Assembly (NCBI RefSeq): GCF_001592965.1
Contig: NZ_LRPC01000001.1
Coordinates: forward strand, 1,302,001-1,366,000
DNA: 64,000 nucleotides
From: Roseivirga spongicola
Lineage (GTDB): Bacteria > Bacteroidota > Bacteroidia > Cytophagales > Cyclobacteriaceae
Direction of reading: 5' to 3'
The notes beneath the pieces are model-generated. The model searched no databases. It was not told the DNA's origin and saw only the letters and a program-made list of their open reading frames with translations. The stretch's first letter is position 1. Each line of letters opens with the position of its first letter. Below are positions 43,245 through 52,571 of the stretch, piece after piece. Both the position numbers and the translations under genes were made by a program.

Positions 43245-43757
43245 TTAAGGATAAACCGCCCTCACCTCAACTTCCACTAACATATCTGGATTTACCAAAG
43301 TATATACGCCAATGGTTGAGCGGGCTACTTTATTAGGGTTCCCTTCATTATTGAAGAATTCAGCATAGGCCTTGAACCAGCCATCAAAGTCTGGTTTGTT
43401 GTCATTCAGCGGGTCGGGAGCTACATATACTTTCATGGCTACCACATCTTTAAGGCTCAGGCCTTCTTCGCCCAAATATTCTTCAATACGTTTTAGGGCG
43501 CTTACGCTTTGCTCATAGGTGTCGCCAAAACGCTCTCGGTCTCCAGCTGGCTTGCTGGCATCTTTAGGATAGGCCACAATGCCGCTGGCAAAATACATAT
43601 CAGCTCCGGCAGGCACCTTTACGCCCTTCAGAATAGATGAATCTTCCCTGTCGAATCGGGTTACTTCTTTGCTTGTTTCCTGATGGTCATCGACTTCCAT
43701 TTCACAAGAGAAACAGAACAGTGCTAGTAGGGCTAGGGTAACGATCTTTGATTTCAT
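43245..43757 (-). CDS. RidA-family lipoprotein
   Basis: Envelope-anchored member of the YjgF/RidA family, whose cytoplasmic members hydrolyse reactive enamines or imines. The signal peptide ends in lipobox CFSC (Cys18). The RidA core follows from about residue 40: MYFASGIVAYPKDASKPAGD, QSVSALKRIEEYL, and VARSTIGVYTLVNPDMLVEV with the conserved Arg and Glu of the active cleft. An extracytoplasmic RidA is uncommon as the usual substrates are cytoplasmic. 170 residues including the signal. Confidence 0.82.
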   Translation of the reverse strand: MKSKIVTLALLALFCFSCEMEVDDHQETSKEVTRFDREDSSILKGVKVPAGADMYFASGIVAYPKDASKPAGDRERFGDTYEQSVSALKRIEEYLGEEGLSLKDVVAMKVYVAPDPLNDNKPDFDGWFKAYAEFFNNEGNPNKVARSTIGVYTLVNPDMLVEVEVRAVYP

Positions 43758-44056
43758 AAGGGAAGGGCTGCAGTTAAGAGTAATATGTGTTCAAAATTTA
43801 ATAAAGTTAAAGGCTATGAATTTTTTAAATTTCACCCTTTTTATTCACTAAAGGGACTGTTATTTGGGCAACCGTTCCCCTTTAGGGTTAGGGTGAAATA
43901 CCTCAAGAGCAACCATAACTTTCATAGACTTTAACGAAAGTAAAAATGTATTGCTCTACTGTATACTTCCCAATATACAAATACGGTCATCAAATTGGCT
44001 TTGGTAAATAACAGATTACCTGCTTATCTTACTGATTCAACCTTAAATAGCTCACC

Positions 44057-47000
44057 ATGAGAACCATCCGCCTATTGTGCGTAACGCTGCTTTGCTTAGC
44101 ACTTTTATCTGTTGAATCTTTCTCTCAGCGCAGAAACCGAAAACAATCTAATACCGGCATCAGCTATGAGTCATCACTGTTCAATGCCATGGAGTTTCGG
44201 CTGGTTGGCCCTTTCAGAGGAGGCCGAGCCACTGCGGTAGCTGGGGTGGTTCAAGACCCTATGACCTACTACATGGGAGCTACAGGTGGAGTGTGGAAGA
44301 CAGATAATGCGGGAGAAAGTTGGTACAACGTATCTGATGGATTTATGAAAACGGCTTCTGTGGGAGCTATTGCTGTGTCTGAATCAGATCCCAATGTGGT
44401 CTATGTGGGCATGGGCGAAGCACCTGTCCGTGGGGTAATGACCTCTCATGGTGATGGTGTGTATAAATCGACCGATGCTGGTAAGACTTGGAAACACATG
44501 GGGCTGGAGAAAACACGCCAAATCTCCAAAATTGTGGTAGATCCACGTAATCCAGAGGTACTCATTGTTGGTGCTCAAGGAAGCCCCTATGCTGCTACTG
44601 AAGATAGAGGTATTTACAGGTCGGAAGATGGTGGTGAATCGTGGACTAAGGTTCACTATGTAGATGAAAACTCAGGAGTGAGTGATTTGAGCATGGATAT
44701 GACCAACCCAAGAATCGTCTATGCAGCTTATTGGGATCATAGAAGGTTTCCATGGAAAGTACAAAGCGGAGGGCCTGGTAGCGGTATTTGGAAATCGGTG
44801 GATGGTGGAGTTACTTGGAATAAGCTGACCGAAGGTTTGCCGAAAGGGGTAATGGGTAAAATAGGTGTTTCGGTTTCCAGAGCTAACCCGAACAAGGTAT
44901 GGGCAATTATAGAGGCCGATAATGGAGGGCTTTATAGATCTGATAATGGCGGTAAAAACTGGAGACTGATCAACCCAGATAGGTTATTGCGTGCTAGATC
45001 TTGGTACTATATGCACATTCAAGCGCACCCTACCGATGAAGAATCAGTCTTTGTTATGAATGCCCCTTTGGTGCAATCTACGGACAACGGTAAAACCTTT
45101 GTGAACCTCAATACGCCTCATGGCGACAATCATCAGATTTGGGTAAACCCAGTTCACCCTGAATATATGATCAATGCCAATGATGGTGGTGCAAATGTTT
45201 CTATCGATGGAGGTAAGAATTGGTCTACTCAGAGTAATCAACCGACAGCACAATTCTACAGAGTAAATGTAGACAATCAGTTTCCATACAGAATCTATGG
45301 AGGTCAGCAAGATAATAGCTCCGTTTCCATTGCTTCGCGAGTGGATGGTGGAGGTATTTCCAACGAAGATTTCTTCCCTGTAGGAGGTTGTGAGAGCGCC
45401 TATTCAGCTTTCGATCCAAACGATCCAAACGATCCAAAATATGTGTATTCAGGCTGCTATCAGGGTATTATCGATGAGTGGAACGCTAAAACTAAGCAGA
45501 CGAAAGATGTAATGGCTTATCCTTTTCAGGGCCTTGGCACCAACCCGGCCGATGTAAAATATCGATTCAATTGGAATGCTCCGATTGTGACTTCAAAGCA
45601 TGATCCTTCAGTGATTTATCATGCAGGAAATAAGCTCTTAAAAACTTCTAATAGAGGAATTACTTGGGAGGAAATTAGCCCAGATTTAACCAAAAATGAT
45701 TCTACTCACATCAGTTGGGGAGGTGGCCCAATTACTAACGAAGGAGCGGGTGGAGAAATCTATCACGCGATCTATTATGTAGCGGAATCTCCGCATACGC
45801 CTGATGTAATTTATACTGGTGCCGATGATGGCCTGCTTCACGTAACCAAAGACGGTGGAGCGAGCTGGTCTAATATTTCTATTCCAAATGTTGAAGAGGG
45901 AATGGTCAACCAAATTGAAGTTTCTCCTCATACGCCAGGAACGGTCTATGTGGCTTATAACCGTTACAAGTACAACGATTTTACGCCACATATTTTCAAG
46001 TCTACCGATTATGGCCAGACTTGGAATAGACTGGTGAGTGGAATAGATGCTGATGCTCATGTGCGCGTTGTGCGTGAAGACCCAAATCAGAAAGACTTGC
46101 TTTATGCAGGAACGGAAACTGGGCTGTATGTTTCTTTCGATGTCGGGTTAATGTGGAACAAGTTTCAGCAGAACTTACCAATAGTGCCAATTACCGACTT
46201 GATGATCAAAGACAATGATATGATTGTAGCGACTCAGGGTAGAGCATTTTGGGTTATGGACGATCTGAATCCGCTTTATGAGCTGGCAAAAGCTAAAGAT
46301 TCAGACTTCTATGTCTTTGAGCCAGAGAATGCCATCAGAGACAATGCATTTAGAACTGGAAGCACAATTATGGGGCAGAACCCGTATCCTGGTTTCTCCA
46401 TAATGTATTACCTCAAAGAGAATGTCGATTCAGTCGATTTAGCCATTGATTTTAAAGATGCTCAAGGCAATGTGGTAAGACATTTCTCTAGTTCGGCAGA
46501 TAAGAATCAGGAAAAGCTGAGAAAGAAATCGGGCATGAACCGATTGAATTGGAATCTTTCAATGACTAATCCTGACGGAGTTGAAGGCGTGTTTATGGGA
46601 TTGGGTGCTGGAGGGCATCGAGTTGCGCCAGGACAATATACTGTAGAGGCTACTTATGGTAGCCAAACAATAACCAAGCAGGTAGAAGTATTGGCAGACC
46701 CTCGCTGGGAGGCTACCACAGCTCAATATGCTGAGCAGCAAAGGTTGCTATCTTCTTTACGCACCCAGATTGATGAACTGCAAGAGATGGCCTCAGATAT
46801 CCGTTCGGTAAGGAGTCAGGTGAGCGACTTGAAAACTAGAGTAGATGAAGACGAGTATGCAAAGGTGCATGAACTGGCCGATGCGCTTATTGCTGAAATA
46901 GACGGTTTGGAAGAAAAGCTGATTCAACCGAATCAAAAGACATTTCAAGATGTAATCAATTTCCCTAATAAGGTTGAAGCACAGTTGCTACATATTTATG

Positions 47001-47182
47001 GTACCATAGATGGTATTCAACCTCCCGTTACCAATGGGCAAAAGAAACGTGCTGCTGATGTTATTTCTGAGGCAAAAGCAGCAATGGCTAAGGCCAATGA
47101 TGTGAACAGAAAGCTTGAAGAGCTGACGGAGTATCTCAGGGTTGAGAAGGTGCCATTTATTGCCCCTAAAAAGAAGAAGTAG
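44057..47182 (+). CDS. Exported BNR/sortilin-like beta-propeller protein
   Basis: 1041 residues with a signal peptide (residues 1-24). Many Asp-box repeats (S/T-x-D-x-G-x-T/S-W) are spread over about residues 70-720, such as SEDGGESWTKV, SVDGGVTWNKL, SDNGGKNWRLI and STDYGQTWNRL, which give two VPS10/sialidase-like propellers. The C-terminal 300 residues hold a beta domain and a coiled-coil (EQQRLLSSLRTQIDELQEMA) ending in a lysine tail. Relatives are annotated glycosyl hydrolase or VPS10-domain protein, but a sialidase catalytic site is not visible; binding to a polymer or peptides is more likely. A small gat-cca-aac triplet repeat gives DPNDPNDP near 455. Confidence 0.85.
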   Translation: MRTIRLLCVTLLCLALLSVESFSQRRNRKQSNTGISYESSLFNAMEFRLVGPFRGGRATAVAGVVQDPMTYYMGATGGVWKTDNAGESWYNVSDGFMKTASVGAIAVSESDPNVVYVGMGEAPVRGVMTSHGDGVYKSTDAGKTWKHMGLEKTRQISKIVVDPRNPEVLIVGAQGSPYAATEDRGIYRSEDGGESWTKVHYVDENSGVSDLSMDMTNPRIVYAAYWDHRRFPWKVQSGGPGSGIWKSVDGGVTWNKLTEGLPKGVMGKIGVSVSRANPNKVWAIIEADNGGLYRSDNGGKNWRLINPDRLLRARSWYYMHIQAHPTDEESVFVMNAPLVQSTDNGKTFVNLNTPHGDNHQIWVNPVHPEYMINANDGGANVSIDGGKNWSTQSNQPTAQFYRVNVDNQFPYRIYGGQQDNSSVSIASRVDGGGISNEDFFPVGGCESAYSAFDPNDPNDPKYVYSGCYQGIIDEWNAKTKQTKDVMAYPFQGLGTNPADVKYRFNWNAPIVTSKHDPSVIYHAGNKLLKTSNRGITWEEISPDLTKNDSTHISWGGGPITNEGAGGEIYHAIYYVAESPHTPDVIYTGADDGLLHVTKDGGASWSNISIPNVEEGMVNQIEVSPHTPGTVYVAYNRYKYNDFTPHIFKSTDYGQTWNRLVSGIDADAHVRVVREDPNQKDLLYAGTETGLYVSFDVGLMWNKFQQNLPIVPITDLMIKDNDMIVATQGRAFWVMDDLNPLYELAKAKDSDFYVFEPENAIRDNAFRTGSTIMGQNPYPGFSIMYYLKENVDSVDLAIDFKDAQGNVVRHFSSSADKNQEKLRKKSGMNRLNWNLSMTNPDGVEGVFMGLGAGGHRVAPGQYTVEATYGSQTITKQVEVLADPRWEATTAQYAEQQRLLSSLRTQIDELQEMASDIRSVRSQVSDLKTRVDEDEYAKVHELADALIAEIDGLEEKLIQPNQKTFQDVINFPNKVEAQLLHIYGTIDGIQPPVTNGQKKRAADVISEAKAAMAKANDVNRKLEELTEYLRVEKVPFIAPKKKK

Positions 47183-47647
47183 TTGGAAAGAAACATCATT
47201 AATGAACTGGGAAGTCTAGCGCTTGCCACGCGACTGAAAAACCTGAGTGACCATTTGGCTAAGGATGTAGCTCAGATATACAAAGAGTCCGACTTTGATT
47301 TTGAGCCGCGATGGTTTGCAGTTTTCTATTCGCTGAAAGATGGGAACGAGCTTGCAGTTATGGAGCTGTCTAGCATGTTGCAGCAGTCACACCCTGCTGT
47401 TAATCAGGTAGCTAACGTATTGGTTAAAAAAGGGTTGGTGGTTGAACGAAAAGATAAGCTAGATCAACGAAAGAGACTGCTTAAGCTTTCAAAGAAGGGA
47501 CTTCAGTTGGCAGCAGATATGGAGCCACTTTGGGCCAAGATTAAAGAGGCCAACGATCAATTACTCAGACAGTCAAAGAATATTCTAGCGAGTTTGGAGG
47601 CTGTTGAAAACGCCTTAGACAAGAAATCAATAAAGGAAAGGCTGTGA
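47183..47647 (+). CDS. MarR-family transcriptional regulator
   Basis: 154-residue winged-helix repressor. The helix-turn-helix with AVMELSSMLQQSHPAVNQVANVL (about 75-97) and the wing VVERKDKLDQRKRLLKLSKKG are standard MarR features; N-terminal helices form the dimer interface. Start is TTG 47183, directly after the BNR gene stop with no gap, so it is co-transcribed. Ligand unknown. The repeat array begins about 35 bases downstream. Confidence 0.85.
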   Translation: MERNIINELGSLALATRLKNLSDHLAKDVAQIYKESDFDFEPRWFAVFYSLKDGNELAVMELSSMLQQSHPAVNQVANVLVKKGLVVERKDKLDQRKRLLKLSKKGLQLAADMEPLWAKIKEANDQLLRQSKNILASLEAVENALDKKSIKERL

Positions 47648-47681
47648 TTAAGATATAAATGCTCTTAGCCAGAGCCCTCTA

Positions 47682-48903
47682 CTGACAACTTGAGGCTCCG
47701 CTCAACATAGAAAAACGAGCTGCGCCTGTTTTTCATTCCGAGTTTAGCGAGGGATCAACCAAGTCCTAATATGTTTCTCTACTTGAATTAGCTGGGCAGA
47801 TGTTTCGACTCCGCTCAACATAGAAAGATGAGCTGTTGCCTGTTTTTCCATCCCGAGTTTACCGAGGGATCTGCCAAATTTAAAATTTTGATAGATTTGA
47901 TTAGCAATACACACAATGAATAAGACTTTCTATACTTATATCACAACAAACCCTAACAGATCTGTTCTCTACGTAGGTAGAACCTGATGATTTATTACAG
48001 AGAATCACTGAACACTATCTAAATCGAGGTAAACCTGAGACCTTTGCTGGTAGGTATTACTGCTACAACCTTCTTTACTATGAAGAGACACCCTATGTAT
48101 TGAATTCTATAGATAGAGAAAACCAGTTGAAGGGGTGGCGAAGATCTAAAAAAGAAGCCTTGATCAATGAAACTAACCCAGACTGGAGATTTCTAAACTC
48201 AGAGCTAATGGAATGGCCACCTATTGATCCTTTTCATAGAGGTGACTTTTATAAGGATTGAACAGGGCAGATGTTTTTCCTGACAAATATTGAGATCGCT
48301 CAACATAGAAAAGTGAGCTGTTGCCTGTTTTCCATCCCGAGTTTACCGAGGAATCAACCAAGCCCTAATATCTTTCTCTACTTGAATTGGCTAGGCAGAT
48401 GTTTCGGCTCCGCTCAACATAGAAAAAAGAGTTGTGGCCTGTTTTTCATCCCGAGTTTGAGGGATCAACCAATTCCTAATTGTTTCACTACTTGATTTAG
48501 CTGGGCAGATGTTTCGACTTCGCTCAACATAGAAAAATGAGCTGTTGCCTGTTTTTCCATCCCGAGTTTACCGAGGGATCAGCCAAGCTCAAATTTGCTC
48601 CACCCGGTTTAGTCGGGCAGATGTTTCTACCTATAAGTATCGTGATCGCTTAACATAGAAAAACGAGTTAAGGCCTGTTTTTCATTCCGAGTTTGCCGAG
48701 GGAACTACCAAGCCCTATTATTTTTCTCTACTTGAATTGGCTAGGCAGATGTTTCGACTCCCCTCAACATAGAAAAGTGAGCTGGCGCCTGTTTTTCATC
48801 CCAAGTTTACCGAGGGATCAACCAAGCCCTAATATCTTTCTCTACTTGAATTGGCTAAGCAGGTGTTTCCCCTCATAATCATTGGTTTCGCTCAGCTGGG
48901 AAA
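47682..48903. repeat. Degenerate tandem array, type B repeat, about 110-128 bases per unit
   Basis: Units begin near 47682 (partial), 47795, 48266, 48394, 48504, 48616, 48744 and 48858 (partial). Each holds box 1 (CAGATGTTTCGACTCCGCTC, then AACATAG), a variable TGAGCTG-GCCTG middle, box 2 (TTTTTCATCCCGAG, then CCGAGGGATC), and a linker like CTCTACTTGAATTGGCTAG. Box 1 and box 2 are loosely inverse to each other, so a unit could fold into a long imperfect hairpin. The unit starting at 47795 is interrupted at about 47880 by the GIY-YIG remnant and the array resumes at 48266. A stray copy is at 40517-40596. Confidence 0.85.
47916..48261 (+). pseudogene. GIY-YIG nuclease-like gene with one-base frameshift
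   Basis: From ATG 47916 the frame reads MNKTFYTYITTNPNRSVLYV then GRT and meets TGA at 47985. In the frame one base later, from 47986 to TGA 48259-48261, the sequence continues DDLLQRITEHYLNRGKPETF, later RYYCYNLLYYEE, QLKGWRRSKKEALI and NPDWRFL. Joined, this is a complete small GIY-YIG domain of the UPF0213/YhbQ-like type (about 114 residues), with TYI-LYVG as the GIY-YIG-like pair, the conserved Arg-x-x-EH and the QLKGWRR helix. One extra T at 47985 explains the shift. It is surrounded on both sides by the repeat array. Confidence 0.85.
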
Positions 48904-49018
48904 AGTTTGTTTTTGCGTGAAGCCTTCACCTTGTTAATCCTGCTTTTTATGTAAATGTCTGTTAATGAGATAGACTAGCTATTGCATTTTATGTAAGCAC
49001 TTACGTAATTAGAATGCT

Positions 49019-49966
49019 ATGAAAACTCAATTCACAACATTACTGCTGCTTTGTAGCCTAGTAGTCCTTGGTCAGGACTTCGACAAAGCCAAAGTAGTAA
49101 GCAAGCTTGCCCAAGTTATGGATAGAAATTACGTCTACCCCGATAAAGGCAAGGCCATGAAAGAACTCCTCCAAGCCAAATTGAAAGAAGGACAGTACGA
49201 TCAAATAAGCACCAAAAAGGAGTTGGCCGCTGAACTTCAGGCCGATTTGAGATCTGTTATTAACGACAAACATATTAGAGTCGCTTTTGATGAAAAAAGA
49301 GTAAGCGCTATTCAGAATTCTGATCCTAACGGTGGTCGAAAACCTCCGGCCAATTACGGTTTTGAAAGCGTAGAAATTCTAGATGGAAATATCGGTTATC
49401 TAGATCTGAGAGGGTTTATGGAAATTCGGTATGCCGAAGAAGTTGCTGTGCCTGCCATGGATAAGCTAATTGAAGCTGATGCTATTATTTTCGACCTGAG
49501 GAAAAATGGAGGAGGATCGCCTTCAATGATTCGGTTCATATGCAGATACCTTTTCGATAAGCCTACTCACCTCAATACTTTTTATTGGAGGCCTTCAGAT
49601 CGCTATTCAGAAACATGGACTGATCCATCGTTAGTGAGTAAAACCAAAGAAGATATACCTGTTTTTGTACTTACCAGTAACTATACCTTTTCTGCTGCCG
49701 AAGAATTTACCTACGATCTCAAAAACTTAGAAAGAGCAACAATAATCGGAGAAACTACTGGTGGTGGTGCACATCCTGGTGGCCCCATGGTTATCAACCA
49801 AGGCTTTTATGTAAATGTGCCTCAGGGAAGAGCCATCAATCCTGTAACCGAAACCAATTGGGAAGGTATAGGTGTAGAGCCACATATAAAGGTAAGTGCC
49901 GATGAGGCATTGAGTAGGGCTCTAGAGCTAGCAAAGGTGACTATATCAACCAACCAAAATAAGTAA
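49019..49966 (+). CDS. Secreted S41-family peptidase
   Basis: C-terminal-processing/tricorn-type serine protease domain of 315 residues with a short signal peptide (residues 1-18). The catalytic Ser is in TSNYTFSAAEEF and a Glu in ETTGGGAHPGG; IIFDLRKNGGGSPSM is the conserved oxyanion-hole region. No PDZ domain is visible, so it is the IRBP-like type. It follows the repeat array with about 115 bases of leader. Confidence 0.86.
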   Translation: MKTQFTTLLLLCSLVVLGQDFDKAKVVSKLAQVMDRNYVYPDKGKAMKELLQAKLKEGQYDQISTKKELAAELQADLRSVINDKHIRVAFDEKRVSAIQNSDPNGGRKPPANYGFESVEILDGNIGYLDLRGFMEIRYAEEVAVPAMDKLIEADAIIFDLRKNGGGSPSMIRFICRYLFDKPTHLNTFYWRPSDRYSETWTDPSLVSKTKEDIPVFVLTSNYTFSAAEEFTYDLKNLERATIIGETTGGGAHPGGPMVINQGFYVNVPQGRAINPVTETNWEGIGVEPHIKVSADEALSRALELAKVTISTNQNK

Positions 49967-50028
49967 GTGGTTCTATAGACTAGCATCGCTTACAACGTGT
50001 ATTTGTCAAACTCATCACAACAAAGGTC

Positions 50029-52410
50029 ATGTTTAAAAATTATATCAAAGTAGCATTAAGAAGCCTCCTGAAAAGTAGAGGTACCTCAGTAATCAATATT
50101 GTTGGTCTTTCCATAGGAATGGCCTGCTGCATCATTATTTTTCTATTCGTTCAGAATGAAATGGGTTATGATAAGTTTCATTCGAAAGCCGATAGCATTT
50201 TTAGGGTACTTACCATAGATGAAGCACTTGGAGTGAGTAGTAATTTGGTAGGAATTACCCTTCCAGCTTTGGGTGAAGCCATGGATAACGACTTTCCAGA
50301 GGTGGTTCAACGGGTAAGAATGATTCCTCAGGGCCGACAGCTGATCAACTACGAACAGCAAGGGTTTTACACGGAGCATTTCGCCTATGCAGAGCCAACA
50401 CTCTTTTCCATGTTCGACTTTAAATTGGTTGATGGAGATACTGAAAAGGCTTTAACAGAACCCAATACGGTAGTGATGTCTCAAGCAATGGCCGAAAAGA
50501 CATTTGCTGGCGAACCAGCTATTGGAAAGCGAATAGATATTGGCAATCAGTCGGGTTTGGAAGTAGTAGGCATTATGGAAGATGTGCCTCAAAACTCTCA
50601 CCTTAATTTCGATGTGGTTGTCTCTATGCAGCAGTCAGATACTACCTCTGGCTTTGCGCAATTTCTACGCTCTTGGCAGAGTATCAGTATGGTGACTTAT
50701 GTTGAATTGGCCAACCCTACTTCTGAAGATAATGTGGAAACTAAGATGGAGGAATTGATTCGAGCCAACGATGTTGGAGAAAACTTCAAGGTAACTCTTC
50801 AGCCTTTGGCAGATGTACATCTAAAATCTAGCGGAATATTATTCGAGAATTACAATCTGAATAAGACAGACATCAGCTATGTCTACACCTTAGCGGCTGT
50901 TGGGCTGTTTGTGATCCTTATTGCCTCCTTCAATTTCATGAATTTGTCTACTGCCAGATCGGCCAACAGAGCACAAGAAGTTGGGGTAAGGAAGGTTTTT
51001 GGAGCGTTTAGAGCACAACTCATCAATCAGTTTATGATTGAATCTGTAGTACTTTGTGTGGTGTCTTTTCTAATCGCGCTGGTTTTGGTGAGCCTGACCG
51101 GAGGTTTAGTAAATCTACCAATAGAACAGAACTTAGCTTTATACTTTTTGAGTAACCCTCAATGGTTAGGCGGAGCTTTGCTTTTTGTCTTACTGTTAGG
51201 CATTTTTTCGGGAAGCTACCCTGCCTTGTTACTCTCTAGTTTCAATCCTATTGCTATTCTTAGGGGCTCATTCAAAACCAGTTCTAAAGGGGTAGTTCTT
51301 CGAAAGTCGTTGGTGATTTTCCAGTTCACCATTTCAATCATCATGATTATTGGAACGGCTATCGTTTACGATCAGCTTCAGCATCAGAGAAATATTGATA
51401 AAGGTTTCGACCCAGAGCAAGTGGTCACTTTAAATGTTGGTCATCCTAGCTTGCAACAGTCGCTACCTGTGCTAATCAATAAGCTAGAGCAGAGTCCTGA
51501 TATTCTAAGTACGGCCAGAACTGGAGGTATGCCTGGTAGAACTTTTGGCCGAAGAGGCATGGTTCCGGAAGGAGCTTCTCAAGAAGATACATGGATTGTT
51601 TCGGTGCTCAATTTCGATGAGAAGTTTATGGATTTGATGGATATGGAAGTTGTTGATGGAAGAGGGTTCAATATAGACATGCAAACAGATCAGCAGCAGG
51701 CAGTTTTAATTAATGAGGCCATGGCTAAAGAGCTTACTTGGGATGAACCAGTGGGTAAAAAACTGACTTTCGGCCAACAAGAGCAAACAGTTATTGGGGT
51801 GGTGAAAGATTTTCATTTTGCCAATATGCGCCATAAGATTGAACCATTGGCCATGTTCTTTAACCCAACCGGAGGAGGAAACTTGGCAGTAAAGTTTAAT
51901 GCTAGTAATACCAGTGAAACCATATCTTTTCTGCAGTCTTCTTGGGATGAAGTTTTTCCTAACAGTCCGTTAGAATATAGATTCTTTAATGAAGAATTCG
52001 GTCAACAATTTGCTTCAGATGAACGCTTTGGCAAGTTGGTTTTCAGCTTCACATGGTTAGCCATTTTCATAGCTTGCCTCGGCTTATTCGGACTTTCTGC
52101 CTTTACCGCAGAACAGAAAACTAAAGAAATTGGTGTAAGAAAAGTGCTAGGAGCAAGCGTGGGCGGCATTGTGTTATTGTTATCTAAGCAATTCTCTCAA
52201 CTCATTGTTGTGGCTATAGTACTGGCCATTCCTGTGGCTTATTATTTAATGAGTCAGTGGTTGAGCGATTATGAGTATCGAGTAGATATTAATTGGACAT
52301 GGTTTGTCATTTCGGCAATAGTGGCACTGTTTATTGCACTAAGCACCGTCACTTATCAGTCGGTGAGGGCTGCTTCAATAAACCCGTCTAAATCGCTCAG
52401 ATACGAATAG
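50029..52410 (+). CDS. FtsX/MacB-type ABC transporter permease
   Basis: 793-residue membrane protein with two MacB_PCD plus FtsX halves, typical of the large Bacteroidota permeases. The N-terminus FKNYIKVALRSLLKSRGTS (2-20) and the first helix INIVGLSIGMACCIIIFLFV are standard; the second half ends with FGLSAFTAEQKTKEIGVRKV and a last helix before SIRAASINPSKSLRYE-like basic tail. The cognate ATPase is not adjacent. Role likely lipid, peptide or antimicrobial export. Confidence 0.87.
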   Translation: MFKNYIKVALRSLLKSRGTSVINIVGLSIGMACCIIIFLFVQNEMGYDKFHSKADSIFRVLTIDEALGVSSNLVGITLPALGEAMDNDFPEVVQRVRMIPQGRQLINYEQQGFYTEHFAYAEPTLFSMFDFKLVDGDTEKALTEPNTVVMSQAMAEKTFAGEPAIGKRIDIGNQSGLEVVGIMEDVPQNSHLNFDVVVSMQQSDTTSGFAQFLRSWQSISMVTYVELANPTSEDNVETKMEELIRANDVGENFKVTLQPLADVHLKSSGILFENYNLNKTDISYVYTLAAVGLFVILIASFNFMNLSTARSANRAQEVGVRKVFGAFRAQLINQFMIESVVLCVVSFLIALVLVSLTGGLVNLPIEQNLALYFLSNPQWLGGALLFVLLLGIFSGSYPALLLSSFNPIAILRGSFKTSSKGVVLRKSLVIFQFTISIIMIIGTAIVYDQLQHQRNIDKGFDPEQVVTLNVGHPSLQQSLPVLINKLEQSPDILSTARTGGMPGRTFGRRGMVPEGASQEDTWIVSVLNFDEKFMDLMDMEVVDGRGFNIDMQTDQQQAVLINEAMAKELTWDEPVGKKLTFGQQEQTVIGVVKDFHFANMRHKIEPLAMFFNPTGGGNLAVKFNASNTSETISFLQSSWDEVFPNSPLEYRFFNEEFGQQFASDERFGKLVFSFTWLAIFIACLGLFGLSAFTAEQKTKEIGVRKVLGASVGGIVLLLSKQFSQLIVVAIVLAIPVAYYLMSQWLSDYEYRVDINWTWFVISAIVALFIALSTVTYQSVRAASINPSKSLRYE

Positions 52411-52571
52411 TTTGCAAATTTTAACATCTTATAAACCGTCCGTTGAAACTAGTAGTGCAGTGGATGGTATTATAATTGTACCCCTTTTAAAAATAGGCCG
52501 TGAGAATTCGATTGAAATTCATACATTGAATACCCGCCTTTGGAAAACGTTTGATAGATAACCGCGTTGAA

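Noticed and set aside
44000-44032. Promoter TTTG-21-TATCTTAC upstream of the BNR gene
   Set aside because: The -7 part matches only four of six fixed positions, so support is too weak to list.
43758-44056. Hidden gene in the gap before the BNR protein
   Set aside because: No frame with sensible start and composition on either strand; only AT-rich DNA and a weak GGGA/TCCC pair were seen.
45411-45440. Short GATCCAAAC triplet repeat
   Set aside because: It is in frame within the BNR protein (DPNDPNDP), a local slippage product without further meaning.
48271-48878. Open frames of 60-74 residues in the 48 kb array (48271-48495, 48693-48878)
   Set aside because: Their peptides repeat the same segment because they read through repeat units; no start context or known family.
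47682-48903. CRISPR array
   Set aside because: Units are 110-128 bases, imperfect along the whole length, with no short identical repeats alternating with unique spacers and no cas genes.
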